Positions 25,081-38,300 of a stretch of DNA of 64,000 nt are shown here, piece by piece. Below the pieces are notes generated by a model. That model saw only the letters and a list, made by a program, of their open reading frames with translations, had not been told where the DNA came from and did no database searches. The translations under genes and the position numbers were made by a program. Origin of the DNA: Megalopta genalis (taxonomy: Eukaryota > Arthropoda > Insecta > Hymenoptera > Halictidae); NCBI RefSeq assembly GCF_051020955.1, contig NW_027476312.1:1-64000 (forward strand), in the 5' to 3' direction. Numbering within the stretch: position 1 is the first letter of the stretch; the number at the start of each line of letters is the position of its first letter.

Positions 25081-26299
25081 TCCATGCGAAACAAATTGTT
25101 TAGCTTTAAATACTTGTGATATAAATGATTTAGCTTCAAACGCAAACGAAACAAACGAGTTAGCTTCAAATCCTAGCGAAACACATGATCTAGTTTCAAA
25201 TCAATGAGATGTAGAAGGCTTAGCTACAAATACATGAGAAACAAATGATTTATCTTCAGATAATTGCGATGTAAGTGATATAGCTTCAAATGCAGGCGAA
25301 AAAATCGAGTTAACTTCAAAACAATGCGAACTAGAAGGCTTATCTTCAAATCCATGCGAAACAAATGATTTATCTTCAGATAATTGCGATATAAGTGATA
25401 TAGCTTGAAATTAAGGCGGGACAATCGAGTTAGCTTCAAATTAATGCGAAGTAGAAGGCTTTTATTCAAACCCATGCCAGACAAATGTTTTAGCTTCAAA
25501 TACTTGTGATATACATGATTTAGTTTCAAATGCAGACGAAACAAACGAGTTAGCATCAAATCCTAGCGAAACACATGATCTAGTTTCAAATCAATGAGAT
25601 GTAGAAGGCTTAGCTACAAATACGTGAGAAACAAATGATTTATCTTGAGATAATTGCGATGTAAGTGATATAGCTTCAAATGCAGGCGAAACAATCGAGT
25701 TAACTTCAAAACAATGCGAACTAGAAGGCTTATCTTCAAATCCATCCGAAACAAATGGTTTAGCTTTAAATACTTGTGATATACATGATTCAGCTCCAAT
25801 TGCAGACGAATCAGACGAGTTAGCTTCAAATCCATGGGATACACATGATTTAGCTTCATATCAATGCGAAGTAGAAGGCTTATCTTCGAATCCATCCGAA
25901 ACAAATGGTTTAGCTTCAAATACTCGTGATATACATGATTTATCTTCAAATGCAGGCGAAACAAACGAGTTAGCTTCAAATCCATGCGATACACATGATT
26001 TAGCTTCAAATCAATGCGAAGTAAGACTCTTAGCTTCAAATACATGCGAAACAAATGATTTATCTTCAGATAATTGCGATATAAGTGATATAGCTTGAAA
26101 TTAAGGCGGGACAATCGAGTTAGCTTCAAATTAATGCGAAGTAGAAGGCTTATATTCAAACCCATGCGAGACAAATGTTTTAGCTTCAAATACTTGTGAT
26201 ATACATGATTTAGTTTCAAATGCAGGCGAAACAAACGAGTTAGCTTCAAATCCAAGCGAAACACATGATCTAGCTTCAAATCAATGCTAAGTAGAAGGC
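25081..26299 (+). repeat. 1,888-bp-shift duplicate of 23.2-24.4 kb
   Basis: ORF boundaries and base marks repeat at a shift of 1,888 (23336/25224 and 23726/25614). The new copy has 'tacgtgagaaac' near 25621 and 'gtaagactcttag' near 26030 in place of 'gtaagaggcttag'. Both private marks reappear at 41.1-41.5 kb and 45.2-45.6 kb, tracing later copying of this segment. Confidence 0.88.
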
Positions 26300-27174
26300 T
26301 TAGCTTCAAGTCCATGCGAAAGACATAATTTTGTTCAAATGAATGCGAAGTAGAAGTTTTATCTTCAAATCCATGCGAAACAAATTGTTTAGCTTTACAT
26401 ACTTGTGATATACATGATTTAGCTTCAAACGCAAACGAAACAAACGAGTTAGCTTCAAATCCTAGCGAAACACATGATCTAGTTTCAAATCAATGAGAAG
26501 TAGAAGGCTTAGCTACAAATACATGAGAAACAAATGATTTATCTTCAGATAATTGCGATGTAAGTGATATAGCTTCAAATGCAGGCGAAACAATCGAGTT
26601 AACTTCAAAACAATGCGAACTAGAAGGCTTATCTTCAAATCCATGCGAAACAAATGGTTTAGCTTCAAATACTTGCGAATCTAAGTGATATAGCTTCAAC
26701 TGAATGCGAAACAAACGAGTTAGCTTCAAATCCATGCGATACATTTGATTTAGCTTCAAATCAATGCGAAGTAGAAGGCTTAGCTTCAAGTCCATGCGAA
26801 AGACATAATTTTGCTTCAAATCATTGCGAAGTAGAAGGTTTAGCAAAACATCCATACGAATCAAATGGTTTAGCTTCAAATACTTGTGATATACATGATT
26901 CAGCTCCAAATGCAGGCGACACAAACGAGGTAGCTTCAAATCCATGCGATACACATGATTTAGCTTCAGATCAATGCGAAGTAGAAGGCTTATCTTCAAA
27001 TCCATCCGAAACAAATGTTTTAGCTTCAAATACTCGTGATATACATGACTTAGCTTCAAATGCAGGCGAAACAAACGAGTTAGCTTCAAATCCAAGCTAA
27101 ACACATGATCTAGCTTCAAATCAATGCGAAGTAGAAGTCTTAGCTTCAAGTAGATGCGAAAGACATAATTTTGT
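26300..27174 (+). repeat. Block shared with 13.2-13.99 kb; 630-bp duplicate, copy A
   Basis: The left part matches 13.2-13.99 kb at shift 13,097. The right part (about 26545-27174) is followed by a second copy at shift 630, equal to 21 base units. The mark is the +1 subunit 'ttgcgaatctaag', starting at 26671 here and 27301 in copy B. Within each copy a +1 unit and a -1 unit ('ttttgttcaaat') cancel, which keeps the length divisible by 30. Confidence 0.87.
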
Positions 27175-27804
27175 TCAAATCAATGCGAAGTAGAAGATTT
27201 AGCTACAAATCCATACGAATCAAATGGTTTAGCTTCAAATACATGTGATATAAATGATTTAGCTTCAAATGCAGGCGAAACAAATGGTTTAGCTTCAAAT
27301 ACTTGCGAATCTAAGTGATATAGCTTCAACTGAATGCGAAGCAATCGAGTTAGCTTCAAATCCATGCGATACATTTGATTTAGCTTCAAATCAATGCGAA
27401 GTAGAAGGCTTAGCTTCAAGTCCATGCGAAAGACATAATTTTGCTTCAAATCATTGCGAAGTAGAAGATTTAGCAACATATCCATACGAATCAAATGGTT
27501 TAGCTTCAAATACTTGTGATATACATGATTCAGCTCCAAATGCAGGCGACACAAACGAGGTAGCTTCAAATCCATGCGATACACATGATTTAGCTTCAAA
27601 TCAATGCGAAGTAGAAGGCTTATCTTCAAATCCATCCGAAACAAATGTTTTAGCTTCAAATACTCGTGATTTACATGACTTAGCTTCAAATGCAGGCGAA
27701 ACAAACGAGTTAGCTTCAAATCCAAGCTATACACATGATCTAGCTTCAAATCAATGCGAAGTAGAAGTCTTAGCTTCAAGTACATGCGAAAGACATAATT
27801 TTGT
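27175..27804 (+). repeat. 630-bp duplicate, copy B
   Basis: This matches copy A at shift 630. Differences include 'gcgaagcaatcgag' against 'gcgaaacaaacgag', 'gatttagcaacatatcc' against 'ggtttagcaaaacatcc', and 'cgtgatttacatg' against 'cgtgatatacatg'. Base 27811 onward begins again like 27181 ('tagaagatttagctac'). Confidence 0.87.
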
Positions 27805-30171
27805 TCAAATCAATGCGAAGTAGAAGATTTAGCTACAAATCCATACGAAACAATTGGTTTAGCTTCAAATACTTGTGATATAAGTGATATAGCTTCAACT
27901 GCATGCGAAACAAACGAGTTATCTTCAAATCCATGCGGAACACATGATTTAGCTTCAAATCAATGCGAAGTAGAAGGCTTATCTTCAAATCCATCCGAAA
28001 CAAATTGTTTAGCTTGAAATACTCGTGATATACATGATTTAGCTTCAAATGCAGGCGAAACAAACGAGTTAGCCTCAAATCGATGGCAAACACACGATTT
28101 AGCTTCAAATCAATGCGACGTAGAAGTCTTAGCTTCAAATCGATCCGAGTCAAATGGTTTAGCTTCAAATACTTGTGATATACATGATTTAGATTCAGCT
28201 GCATGCGGAACAAACGATTTAGCGTCACACCCAAGGGAAACACATGATTTAACTTCAAATCAATGCCAAGTAGAAGCCTTAGCTTCAAATCAATGCGAAA
28301 CAAATGGTTTAGCTTCAAATATTTGCGATATACATGATTTAGCTTCAAATGCAGGCGAAACAAACGAGTTAGCTTCAAATCCATTCGAAACACAGGATTT
28401 AGTTACAAATTCATTCGAAACACATGGTTTAGCATAATATTCATGCAAACAAGTGGTTTATCTTCCAATACTTGTGACATACATAATTCAGCTTCAAATC
28501 CAGGCGAAAGAAACGGGTTAGCTTCAAATGCAGGCGAAACAAATGGTTTAGCTTCAAATACTTGCGAATCTAAGTGATATAGCTTCAACTGAATGCGAAA
28601 CAAACGAGTTAGCTTCAAATCCATGCGATACATTGGATTTAGCTTCAAATCAATGCAAAGTAGAAGGCTTAGCTTCAAGTCCATGCGAAAGACATAATTT
28701 TGCTTCAAATCATTGCGAAGTAGAAGATTTAGCAACATATCCATACGAATCAAATGGTTTAGCTTCAAATACTTGTGATATACATGATTCAGCTCCAAAT
28801 GCAGGCGACACAAACGAGGTAGCTTCAAATCCATGCGAAACACATGATCTAGTTTCAAATCAATGAGAAGTAGAAGGCTTAGCTACAAATACATGAGAAA
28901 CAAATGATTTATCTTCAGATAATTGCGATGTAAGTGATATAGCTTCAAATGCAGGCGAAACAATCGAGTTAACTTCAAAACAATGCGAACTAGAAGGCTT
29001 ATCTTCAAATCCATGCGAAACAAATGTTTTAGCTTCAAATACTTGTGATATACATGATTTAGTTTCAAATGCAGGCGAAACAAACGAGTTAGATTCCAAT
29101 CCATGCGATACACATGATTTAGTTTCAAATCAATTCGAAGTAGGAGGCTTAACTTCAAATCCATGCGAAACAAATGTTTTAGCCTCAAATACTCGTGATA
29201 TACATGACTTAGCTTCAAATGCAGACGAAACAAACGAGTTAGCTTCAAATCCAAGCTAAACACATGATCTAGCTTCAAATCAATGCGAAGTAGAAGTCTT
29301 AGCTGCAAGTACATGCGAAAGACAAAATTTTGTTCAAATCAATGCGAAGTAGAAGATTTAGCTACAAATCCATACGAATCAAATGGTTTAGCTTCAAATA
29401 CATGTGATATAAATGATTTAGCTTCAAATGCAGGCTAAACAAATGGTTTAGCTTCAAATACTTGCGAATCTAAGGGATATAGCTTCAAATAAATGAGAAA
29501 CAAACGAGTTAGCTTCAATTCCATGCGATACATTTGATTTAGCTTCAAATCAATGCGAAGTAGAAGGATTAGCTTCAAGTCCATGCGAAACACATAATTT
29601 TGCTTCAAATCATTGCGAAGTAGAAGATTTAGCAACATATCCATACGAATCAAATGGTTTAGCTTCAAATACTTGTGATATACATGGTTCAGCTCCAAAT
29701 GCAGGCGACACAAACGAGTTAGCTTCAAATCCATGCGAAGTAGAAGGATTAGCTTCTAATACATGCGAAACAAATGAGTTAGCTTCAAATCCAAGCGAAA
29801 CACATGATTTAGCTTCAAATCAATGCGAAGTTGAAGGCTTAGCTTCAAACCCATGCGAATCGAATGCTTTGGCTTCAAATACTTGTGATATACATGATTT
29901 ACCTTCAACTGCATGTGAAACAAACGTGTTAGCTTCAAATTCAAGCGAAAGATATGATTCAGCTTGAAATGAATGCGAAGTAGAATGCTGAGCTTCAAAT
30001 CCATGCGAAACAATTGGTTTAGCTTCAAATACTTGTGATATGTGATATAGCTTCAACTGCATGCGAAACAAACGAGTTATCTTCAAATCCATGCGGAACA
30101 CATGATTTAGCTTCAAATCAATGCGAAGTAGAAGGCTTATCTTCAAATCCATCCGAAACAAATTGTTTAGC
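27805..30171 (+). repeat. R block, copy 1
   Basis: This block has distinctive subunits: 'aatcgatggcaaacacacg', 'aatcgatccgagtc', 'gattcagctgcatgcgg', 'cgtcacacccaaggg' and 'aatccaggcgaaagaaacg'. It recurs at 48011-50377 (shift 20,206) and at 57610-59976 (shift 29,805). It carries +1 subunits 'ttgcgaatctaag' at 28561 and 29461, and a -2 subunit 'gatatgtgatatagc' near 30033. No stretch departs from the 30-bp unit. Confidence 0.88.
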
Positions 30172-33100
30172 TTGAAATACTCGTGATATACATGATTTAG
30201 CTTCAAATGCAGGCGAAACAAACGAGTTAGCTTCAAATCCATGCGATACACATGATTTAGCTTCAAATCATTACGAAGTAGAAGGCTGATATTCGAATCC
30301 TTACGAAACAAATGGTTTAGCTTCAAATCCTTGTGATATACATGATTTAGGTTCAACAGCGTGCGAACAAACGACTTAGCTACAAATCCATGCGAAACAC
30401 ATGATTTGGCTTCAAATCAATGCGAATTAGAAGGTTTATCTTCGAATCCATGCGTAACACATGGTTTAGCTTCAAATACCTGTGATAAACATGATTTAGC
30501 TTCAACTGCATGCGACAGAAACGAATTAGCTCCAAATCCAAGCGAAACACATGATTTAGCTTCAAATCAGTGCGAAGTAGAAGGCTTAGCTTCAAATCCA
30601 TGCGCTACGAATGGTTTAGCTTCAAATACTTGTTTTATACATGGTTTAGCTTCAAATCATTACGAAGTAGAAGGCTGATATTCGAGTCCTTACGAAACAA
30701 ATGGTTTAGCTTCAAATCCTTATGATATACATGATTCAGCTTCAAATGCATGCGAAACAAACGAGTTAGCTTCAAATCCATGCGATACACATGATTTAGC
30801 TTCAAATCAATGCGAAGTACATGGCTTGGATTCAAATCCATGTGAAACGAATAGTTTAACTTCAAATACTTGTGAGATACATGATTTAGCTTCAACTGCA
30901 CATGAAACAAACGTGTAGGCTTCAAATTCGAGCGAAACACACGATATAGCTCCAAATCAATGCGATGTAGAAGTTTTAGCTTCAAATCGATGCGAATCAA
31001 GTGATTTAGCTTCAAACACTTTGGATATAAGTGATATAGCTTCAAACGCAGACGAATCAAACGAGTTAGCTTCAAAACCCATGCCATACACATTACTTAG
31101 CTCCAAATCAGTGCGAGGTAGAAGGCTTAGCTTCAAATCCATGAGAAACAAATGATTTAGGTTCAGACAATTGTGATATAAGTGATATAGCTTCAGATGC
31201 AGGCGAAAAGTACGAGATAGCTTCAAATCCATGCGAAACACATGCTTTAGCTGCAAATCAATGCGATGTAGAAAGTTTAGCATCAAATCCATGCGAAACA
31301 ATTGATTTAGATTCAGATACTTGCGATATTAGTGATATAGCTTCAAATGCAGACGAAACAAACGAGTTAGCTTCAAGTCCATGCGAATCACACGATTTAG
31401 CTTCAAATCAATGCGAAGTAGAAGGCTTAGTTTCAAATCCAAGCGAAGCAAATGGTTTAGTTTCATATACTTGTGATATACATGATTTTGCTTCAACTGC
31501 ATGCGAAACTAACCAGGTAGCGTAAAATCCAAGAGAAACACATCATTTAGCTTCAAATTCGTGCGAAGTAGAAGGTTTAGCTTCAAATCTGAAGCAATCA
31601 AATGGTTTAGCTTCAAATACTTGTGATATACATAATTTAGCTTCTACTGCAAGCGAAGCAAACGAGTTAGCTTCAAATCCATGCGATACACATGATTTAG
31701 CTTGAAATCAATGCGAAGTAGAAGGCTTATCTACAAATCCATGCGAAACAAATGGTTTAGCTTCAAATACTTGTGATATACATGATTTAGCTTCAAATGC
31801 AGGCGAAACAAACGAGTTAGCTTAAAATCTTAGCGAAACACATGATCTAGTATCATATCAATGAGAAGTAGAATGCTTAGCTACAAATACAGGAGAAACA
31901 AATGATTTATCTTCAGATAACTGCGATGTAAGTGATATAGTTTCAAATGCTGGCGAAACAATCGAGTTAACTTCGAAACAAAGCGATCTAGAAGGCTTAT
32001 CTTCAAATCCGTACGAATCAAATGGTTTAGCTTCAAATACTTGTGATATAAGTGATTCAGCTTCAAATGCAGGCGAAGCAAACGAGTTAGCTTCAAAACC
32101 ATGCGATACACATGATTTAGCTTCAAATCAATGCGAAGTAGAAGGCTTATCTTCAAATCCATGCGAAACAAATGGTTTAGCTTCAAATACTTGTGATATA
32201 AATGCTTCAACAGCATGCGATCAAACGAGTTAGCTTCCAATCCATGCTAAACACATGATTTAGCTTCAAATTCATTCGAAACACATGGATTAGCTTAATA
32301 TTCATGCGAAACAAATGGTTCAGCTTCAAATACTTGTGATATACATGAATCAGCTTCAAATGCAGGCGAAGCAAACGAGTTAGCTTCAAATCCATGCGAT
32401 ACACATGATTTATCTTCAAATCAATGCGAAGTAGAAGGCTTATCTTCAAATCCATGCGAAACAAATGGTTTAGCTTCAAATACTTGTGATATAAATGCTT
32501 CAACAGCATGCGATCAAACGAGTCAGCTTCCAATCCAAGCGAAACACATGATTTAGCTTCAAATTCATTCGAAACACGTGGTTCAGCTTAATATTCATGC
32601 GAAACAAATGGTTCAGCTTCAAATAAATGTGACATACATGATTTAGCTTCAAACCATGCGGAACAAATGATTTAGCTACAAATTATTGCGAACTTGAAGG
32701 CGTATCTTAAAATTCATGCGAAACATATGGTTTAGATATAAGTACTTGTGATATACATAATTTAGCTTCAACTGCATGCGAAACAAACGAGTTAGCTTCA
32801 AATTCAAGCGAACACATGATTTAGCTTCAAACTCATGCGAAACACAAGGTTAAGCTTAATATTCATGCATAACAAATGGTTCAGCTTAAAATACTCGTGA
32901 TATACATGATTTATCTTCAAATGCAGGCGAAACAAACGAGTTAGCTTCAAATCCATGCGATACACATGATTTAGCTTCAACTCAATGATAAGTAGAAGGC
33001 TTAGGTTCAAGTCCATGCGAAAGACATAATTTTGTTCAAATCAATGCGAAGTAGAAGGCTTATCTTCAAATCCATGCGAAACAAATGGTTTAGCTTTAAA

Positions 33101-34488
33101 TACTTGTGATATAAATGATTTAGCTTCAAACGCAAACGAAACAAACGAGTTAGCTTCAAATCCTAGCGAAACACATGATCTAGTTTCAAATCAATGAGAT
33201 GTAGAAGGCTTAGCTACAAATACATGAGAAACAAATGATTTATCTTCAGATAATTGCGATGTAAGTGATATAGCTTCAAATGCAGGCGAAAAAATCGAGT
33301 TAACTTCAAAACAATGCGAACTAGAAGGCTTATCTTCAAATCCATGCGAAACAAATGATTTATCTTCAGATAATTGCGATATAAGTGATATAGCTTGAAA
33401 TTAAGGCGGGACAATCGAGTTAGCTTCAAATTAATGCGAAGTAGAAGGCTTTTATTCAAACCCATGCCAGACAAATGTTTTAGCTTCAAATACTTGTGAT
33501 ATACATGATTTAGTTTCAAATGCAGACGAAACAAACGAGTTAGCATCAAATCCTAGCGAAACACATGATCTAGTTTCAAATCAATGAGATGTAGAAGGCT
33601 TAGCTACAAATACATGAGAAACAAATGATTTATCTTGAGATAATTGCGATGTAAGTGATATAGCTTCAAATGCAGGCGAAACAATCGAGTTAACTTCAAA
33701 ACAATGCGAACTAGAAGGCTTATCTTCAAATCCATCCGAAACAAATGGTTTAGCTTTAAATACTTGTGATATACATGATTCAGCTCCAATTGCAGACGAA
33801 TCAGACGAGTTAGCTTCAAATCCATGGGATACACATGATTTAGCTTCATATCAATGCGAAGTAGAAGGCTTATCTTCGAATCCATCCGAAACAAATGGTT
33901 TAGCTTCAAATACTCGTGATATACATGATTTATCTTCAAATGCAGGCGAAACAAACGAGTTAGCTTCAAATCCATGCGATACACATGATTTAGCTTCAAA
34001 TCAATGCGAAGTAAGAGGCTTAGCTTCAAATACATGCGAAACAAATGATTTATCTTCAGATAATTGCGATATAAGTGATATAGCTTGAAATTAAGGCGGG
34101 ACAATCGAGTTAGCTTCAAATTAATGCGAAGTAGAAGGCTTATATTCAAACCCATGCGAGACAAATGTTTTAGCTTCAAATACTTGTGATATACATGATT
34201 TAGTTTCAAATGCAGGCGAAACAAACGAGTTAGCTTCAAATCCAAGCGAAACACATGATCTAGCTTCAAATCAATGCTAAGTAGAAGGCTTAGGTTCAAG
34301 TCCATGCGAAAGACATAATTTTGTTCAAATCAATGCGAAGTAGAAGGCTTATCTTCAAATCCATGCGAAACAAATGGTTTAGCTTTAAATACTTATGATA
34401 TACATGATTTAGCTTCAAACGCAGACGAAACAAACGAGTTAGCTTCAAATCCTAGCGAAACACATGATCTAGTTTCAAATCAATGAGA
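30172..34488 (+). repeat. Copy of 20294-24.61 kb, with M block copy 3
   Basis: Constant shift of 9,878, checked at 20483/30361, 22003/31881, 22329/32207, 22926/32804, 23336/33214 and 23726/33604. Private changes include 'aaatgctggcg' near 31948, 'caaagcgatctag' near 31980, and 'cttcaactcaatg' near 32978. The 31948 change is shared with 52153, so this copy is a source or sister of the 50-53 kb copy. Confidence 0.9.
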
Positions 34489-35387
34489 TGTAGAAGGCTT
34501 AGCTACAAATACATGAGAAACAAATGATTTATCTTGAGATAATTGCGATGTAAGTGATATAGCTTCAAATGCAGGCGAAACAATCGAGTTAACTTCAAAA
34601 CAATGCGAACTAGAAGGCTTATCTTCAAATCCATCCGAAACAAATGGTTTAGCTTTAAATACTTGTGATATACATGATTCAGCTCCAATTGCAGACGAAT
34701 CAGACGAGTTAGCTTCAAATCCATGGGATACACATGATTTAGCTTCATATCAATGCGAAGTAGAAGGCTTATCTTCGAATCCATCCGAAACAAATGGTTT
34801 AGATTCAAATACTCGTGATATACATGATTTATCTTCAAATGCAGGCGAAACAAACGAGTTAGCTTCAAATCCATGCGATACACATGATTTAGCTTCAAAT
34901 CAATGCGAAGTAAGAGGCTTAGCTTCAAATACATGCGAAACAAATGATTTATCTTCAGATAATTGCGATATAAGTGATATAGCTTGAAATTAAGGCGGGA
35001 CAATCGAGTTAGCTTCAAATTAATGCGAAGTAGAAGGCTTATATTCAAACCCATGCGAGACAAATGTTTTAGCTTCAAATACTTGTGATATACATGATTT
35101 AGTTTCAAATGCAGGCGAAACAAACGAGTTAGCTTCAAATCCAAGCGAAACACATGATCTAGCTTCAAATCAATGCTAAGTAGAAGGCTTAGGTTCAAGT
35201 CCATGCGAAAGACATAATTTTGTTCAAATCAATGCGAAGTAGAAGGCTTATCTTCAAATCCATGCGAAACAAATGGTTTAGCTTTAAATACTTATGATAT
35301 ACATGATTTAGCTTCAAACGCAGACGAAACAAACGAGTTAGCTTCAAATCCTAGCGAAACACATGATCTAGTTTCAAATCAATGAGA
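33590..35387 (+). repeat. 899-bp shift pair
   Basis: The segments starting near 33590 and 34489 repeat at a shift of 899 bp, shown by identical 233-codon antisense ORFs at 33604-34305 and 34503-35204. The length is 30 times 30 minus 1; the missing base is in the 'ttttgttcaaat' subunit. The right copy has 'agattcaaatactcg' at about 34801, a mark shared with 19331. It therefore arrived with the 15,470-bp-shift block rather than by simple local doubling. Confidence 0.85.
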
Positions 35388-38300
35388 TGTAGAAGGCTTA
35401 GCTACAAATACATGAGAAACAAATGATTTATCTTGAGATAATTGCGATGTAAGTGATATAGCTTCAAATGCAGGTGAAACAATCGAGTTAACTTCAAAAC
35501 AATGCGAACTAGACGGCTTATCTTCAAATCCATGCGAAACAAATGTTTTAGCTTCAAATACTTGTGATATACATGATTTAGTTTCAAATGCAGGCGAAAC
35601 AAACGAGTTAGATTCCAATCCATGCGATCCACATGATTTAGTTTCAAATCAATGCGAAGTAGGAGGCTTATCTTCAAATCCATTGCGATACAAATGATTT
35701 AACTTCAAATCAATGCGAAGTAGAAGGCTTATCTTTAAATCCATCCGAAACAAATGGTTTGGCTTGAAATACTCGTGATATACATGATTTAGCTTCAAAT
35801 GCAGGCGAAACAAACGAGTTAGCTTCAAATCCATGCGATACACATGATTTAGCTTCAAATCATTACGAAGTAGAAGGCTGATATTCGAATCCTTACGAAA
35901 CAAATGGTTTAGCTTCAAATCCTTGTGATATACATGATTTAGGTTCAACAGCGTGCGAACAAACGACTTAGCTACAAATCCATGCGAAACACATGATTTG
36001 GCTTCAAATCAATGCGAATTAGAAGGTTTATCTTCGAATCCATGCGTAACACATGGTTTAGCTTCAAATACCTGTGATAAACATGATTTAGCTTCAACTG
36101 CATGCGACAGAAACGAATTAGCTCCAAATCCAAGCGAAACACATGATTTAGCTTCAAATCAGTGCGAAGTAGAAGGCTTAGCTTCAAATCCATGCGCTAC
36201 GAATGGTTTAGCTTCAAATACTTGTTTTATACATGGTTTAGCTTCAAATCATTACGAAGTAGAAGGCTGATATTCGAGTCCTTACGAAACAAATGGTTTA
36301 GCTTCAAATCCTTATGATATACATGATTCAGCTTCAAATGCATGCGAAACAAACGAGTTAGCTTCAAATCCATGCGATACACATGATTTAGCTTCAAATC
36401 AATGCGAAGTACATGGCTTGGATTCAAATCCATGTGAAACGAATAGTTTAACTTCAAATACTTGTGAGATACATGATTTAGCTTCAACTGCACATGAAAC
36501 AAACATGTAGGCTTCAAATTCGAGCGAAACACACGATATAGCTCCAAATCAATGCGATGTAGAAGTTTTAGCTTCAAATCGATGCGAATCAAGTGATTTA
36601 GCTTCAAACACTTTGGATATAAGTGATATAGCTTCAAACGCAGACGAATCAAACGAGTTAGCTTCAAAACCCATGCCATACACATTACTTAGCTCCAAAT
36701 CAGTGCGAGGTAGAAGGCTTAGCTTCAAATCCATGAGAAACAAATGATTTAGGTTCAGACAATTGTGATATAAGTGATATAGCTTCAGATGCAGGCGAAA
36801 AGTACGAGATAGCTTCAAATCCATGCGAAACACATGCTTTAGCTGCAAATCAATGCGATGTAGAAAGTTTAGCATCAAATCCATGCGAAACAATTGATTT
36901 AGATTCAGATACTTGCGATATTAGTGATATAGCTTCAAATGCAGACGAAACAAACGAGTTAGCTTCAAGTCCATGCGAATCACACGATTTAGCTTCAAAT
37001 CAATGCGAAGTAGAAGGCTTAGTTTCAAATCCAAGCGAAGCAAATGGTTTAGTTTCATATACTTGTGATATACATGATTTTGCTTCAACTGCATGCGAAA
37101 CTAACCAGGTAGCGTAAAATCCAAGAGAAACACATCATTTAGCTTCAAATTCGTGCGAAGTAGAAGGTTTAGCTTCAAATCTGAAGCAATCAAATGGTTT
37201 AGCTTCAAATACTTGTGATATACATAATTTAGCTTCTACTGCAAGCGAAGCAAACGAGTTAGCTTCAAATCCATGCGATACACATGATTTAGCTTGAAAT
37301 CAATGCGAAGTAGAAGGCTTATCTACAAATCCATGCGAAACAAATGGTTTAGCTTCAAATACTTGTGATATACATGATTTAGCTTCAAATGCAGGCGAAA
37401 CAAACGAGTTAGCTTAAAATCTTAGCGAAACACATGATCTAGTATCATATCAATGAGAAGTAGAATGCTTAGCTACAAATACAGGAGAAACAAATGATTT
37501 ATCTTCAGATAACTGCGATGTAAGTGATATAGTTTCAAATGCAGGCGAAACAATCGAGTTAACTTCGAAACAATGCGATCTAGAAGGCTTATCTTCAAAT
37601 CCGTACGAATCAAATGGTTTAGCTTCAAATACTTGTGATATAAGTGATTCAGCTTCAAATGCAGGCGAAGCAAACGAGTTAGCTTCAAAACCATGCGATA
37701 CACATGATTTAGCTTCAAATCAATGCGAAGTAGAAGGCTTATCTTCAAATCCATGCGAAACAAATGGTTTAGCTTCAAATACTTGTGATATAAATGCTTC
37801 AACAGCATGCGATCAAACGAGTTAGCTTCCAATCCATGCTAAACACATGATTTAGCTTCAAATTCATTCGAAACACATGGATTAGCTTAATATTCATGCG
37901 AAACAAATGGTTCAGCTTCAAATACTTGTGATATACATGAATCAGCTTCAAATGCAGGCGAAGCAAACGAGTTAGCTTCAAATCCATGCGATACACATGA
38001 TTTATCTTCAAATCAATGCGAAGTAGAAGGCTTATCTTCAAATCCATGCGAAACAAATGGTTTAGCTTCAAATACTTGTGATATAAATGCTTCAACAGCA
38101 TGCGATCAAACGAGTCAGCTTCCAATCCAAGCGAAACACATGATTTAGCTTCAAATTCATTCGAAACACGTGGTTCAGCTTAATATTCATGCGAAACAAA
38201 TGGTTCAGCTTCAAATAAATGTGACATACATGATTTAGCTTCAAACCATGCGGAACAAATGATTTAGCTACAAATTATTGCGAACTTGAAGGCGTATCTT

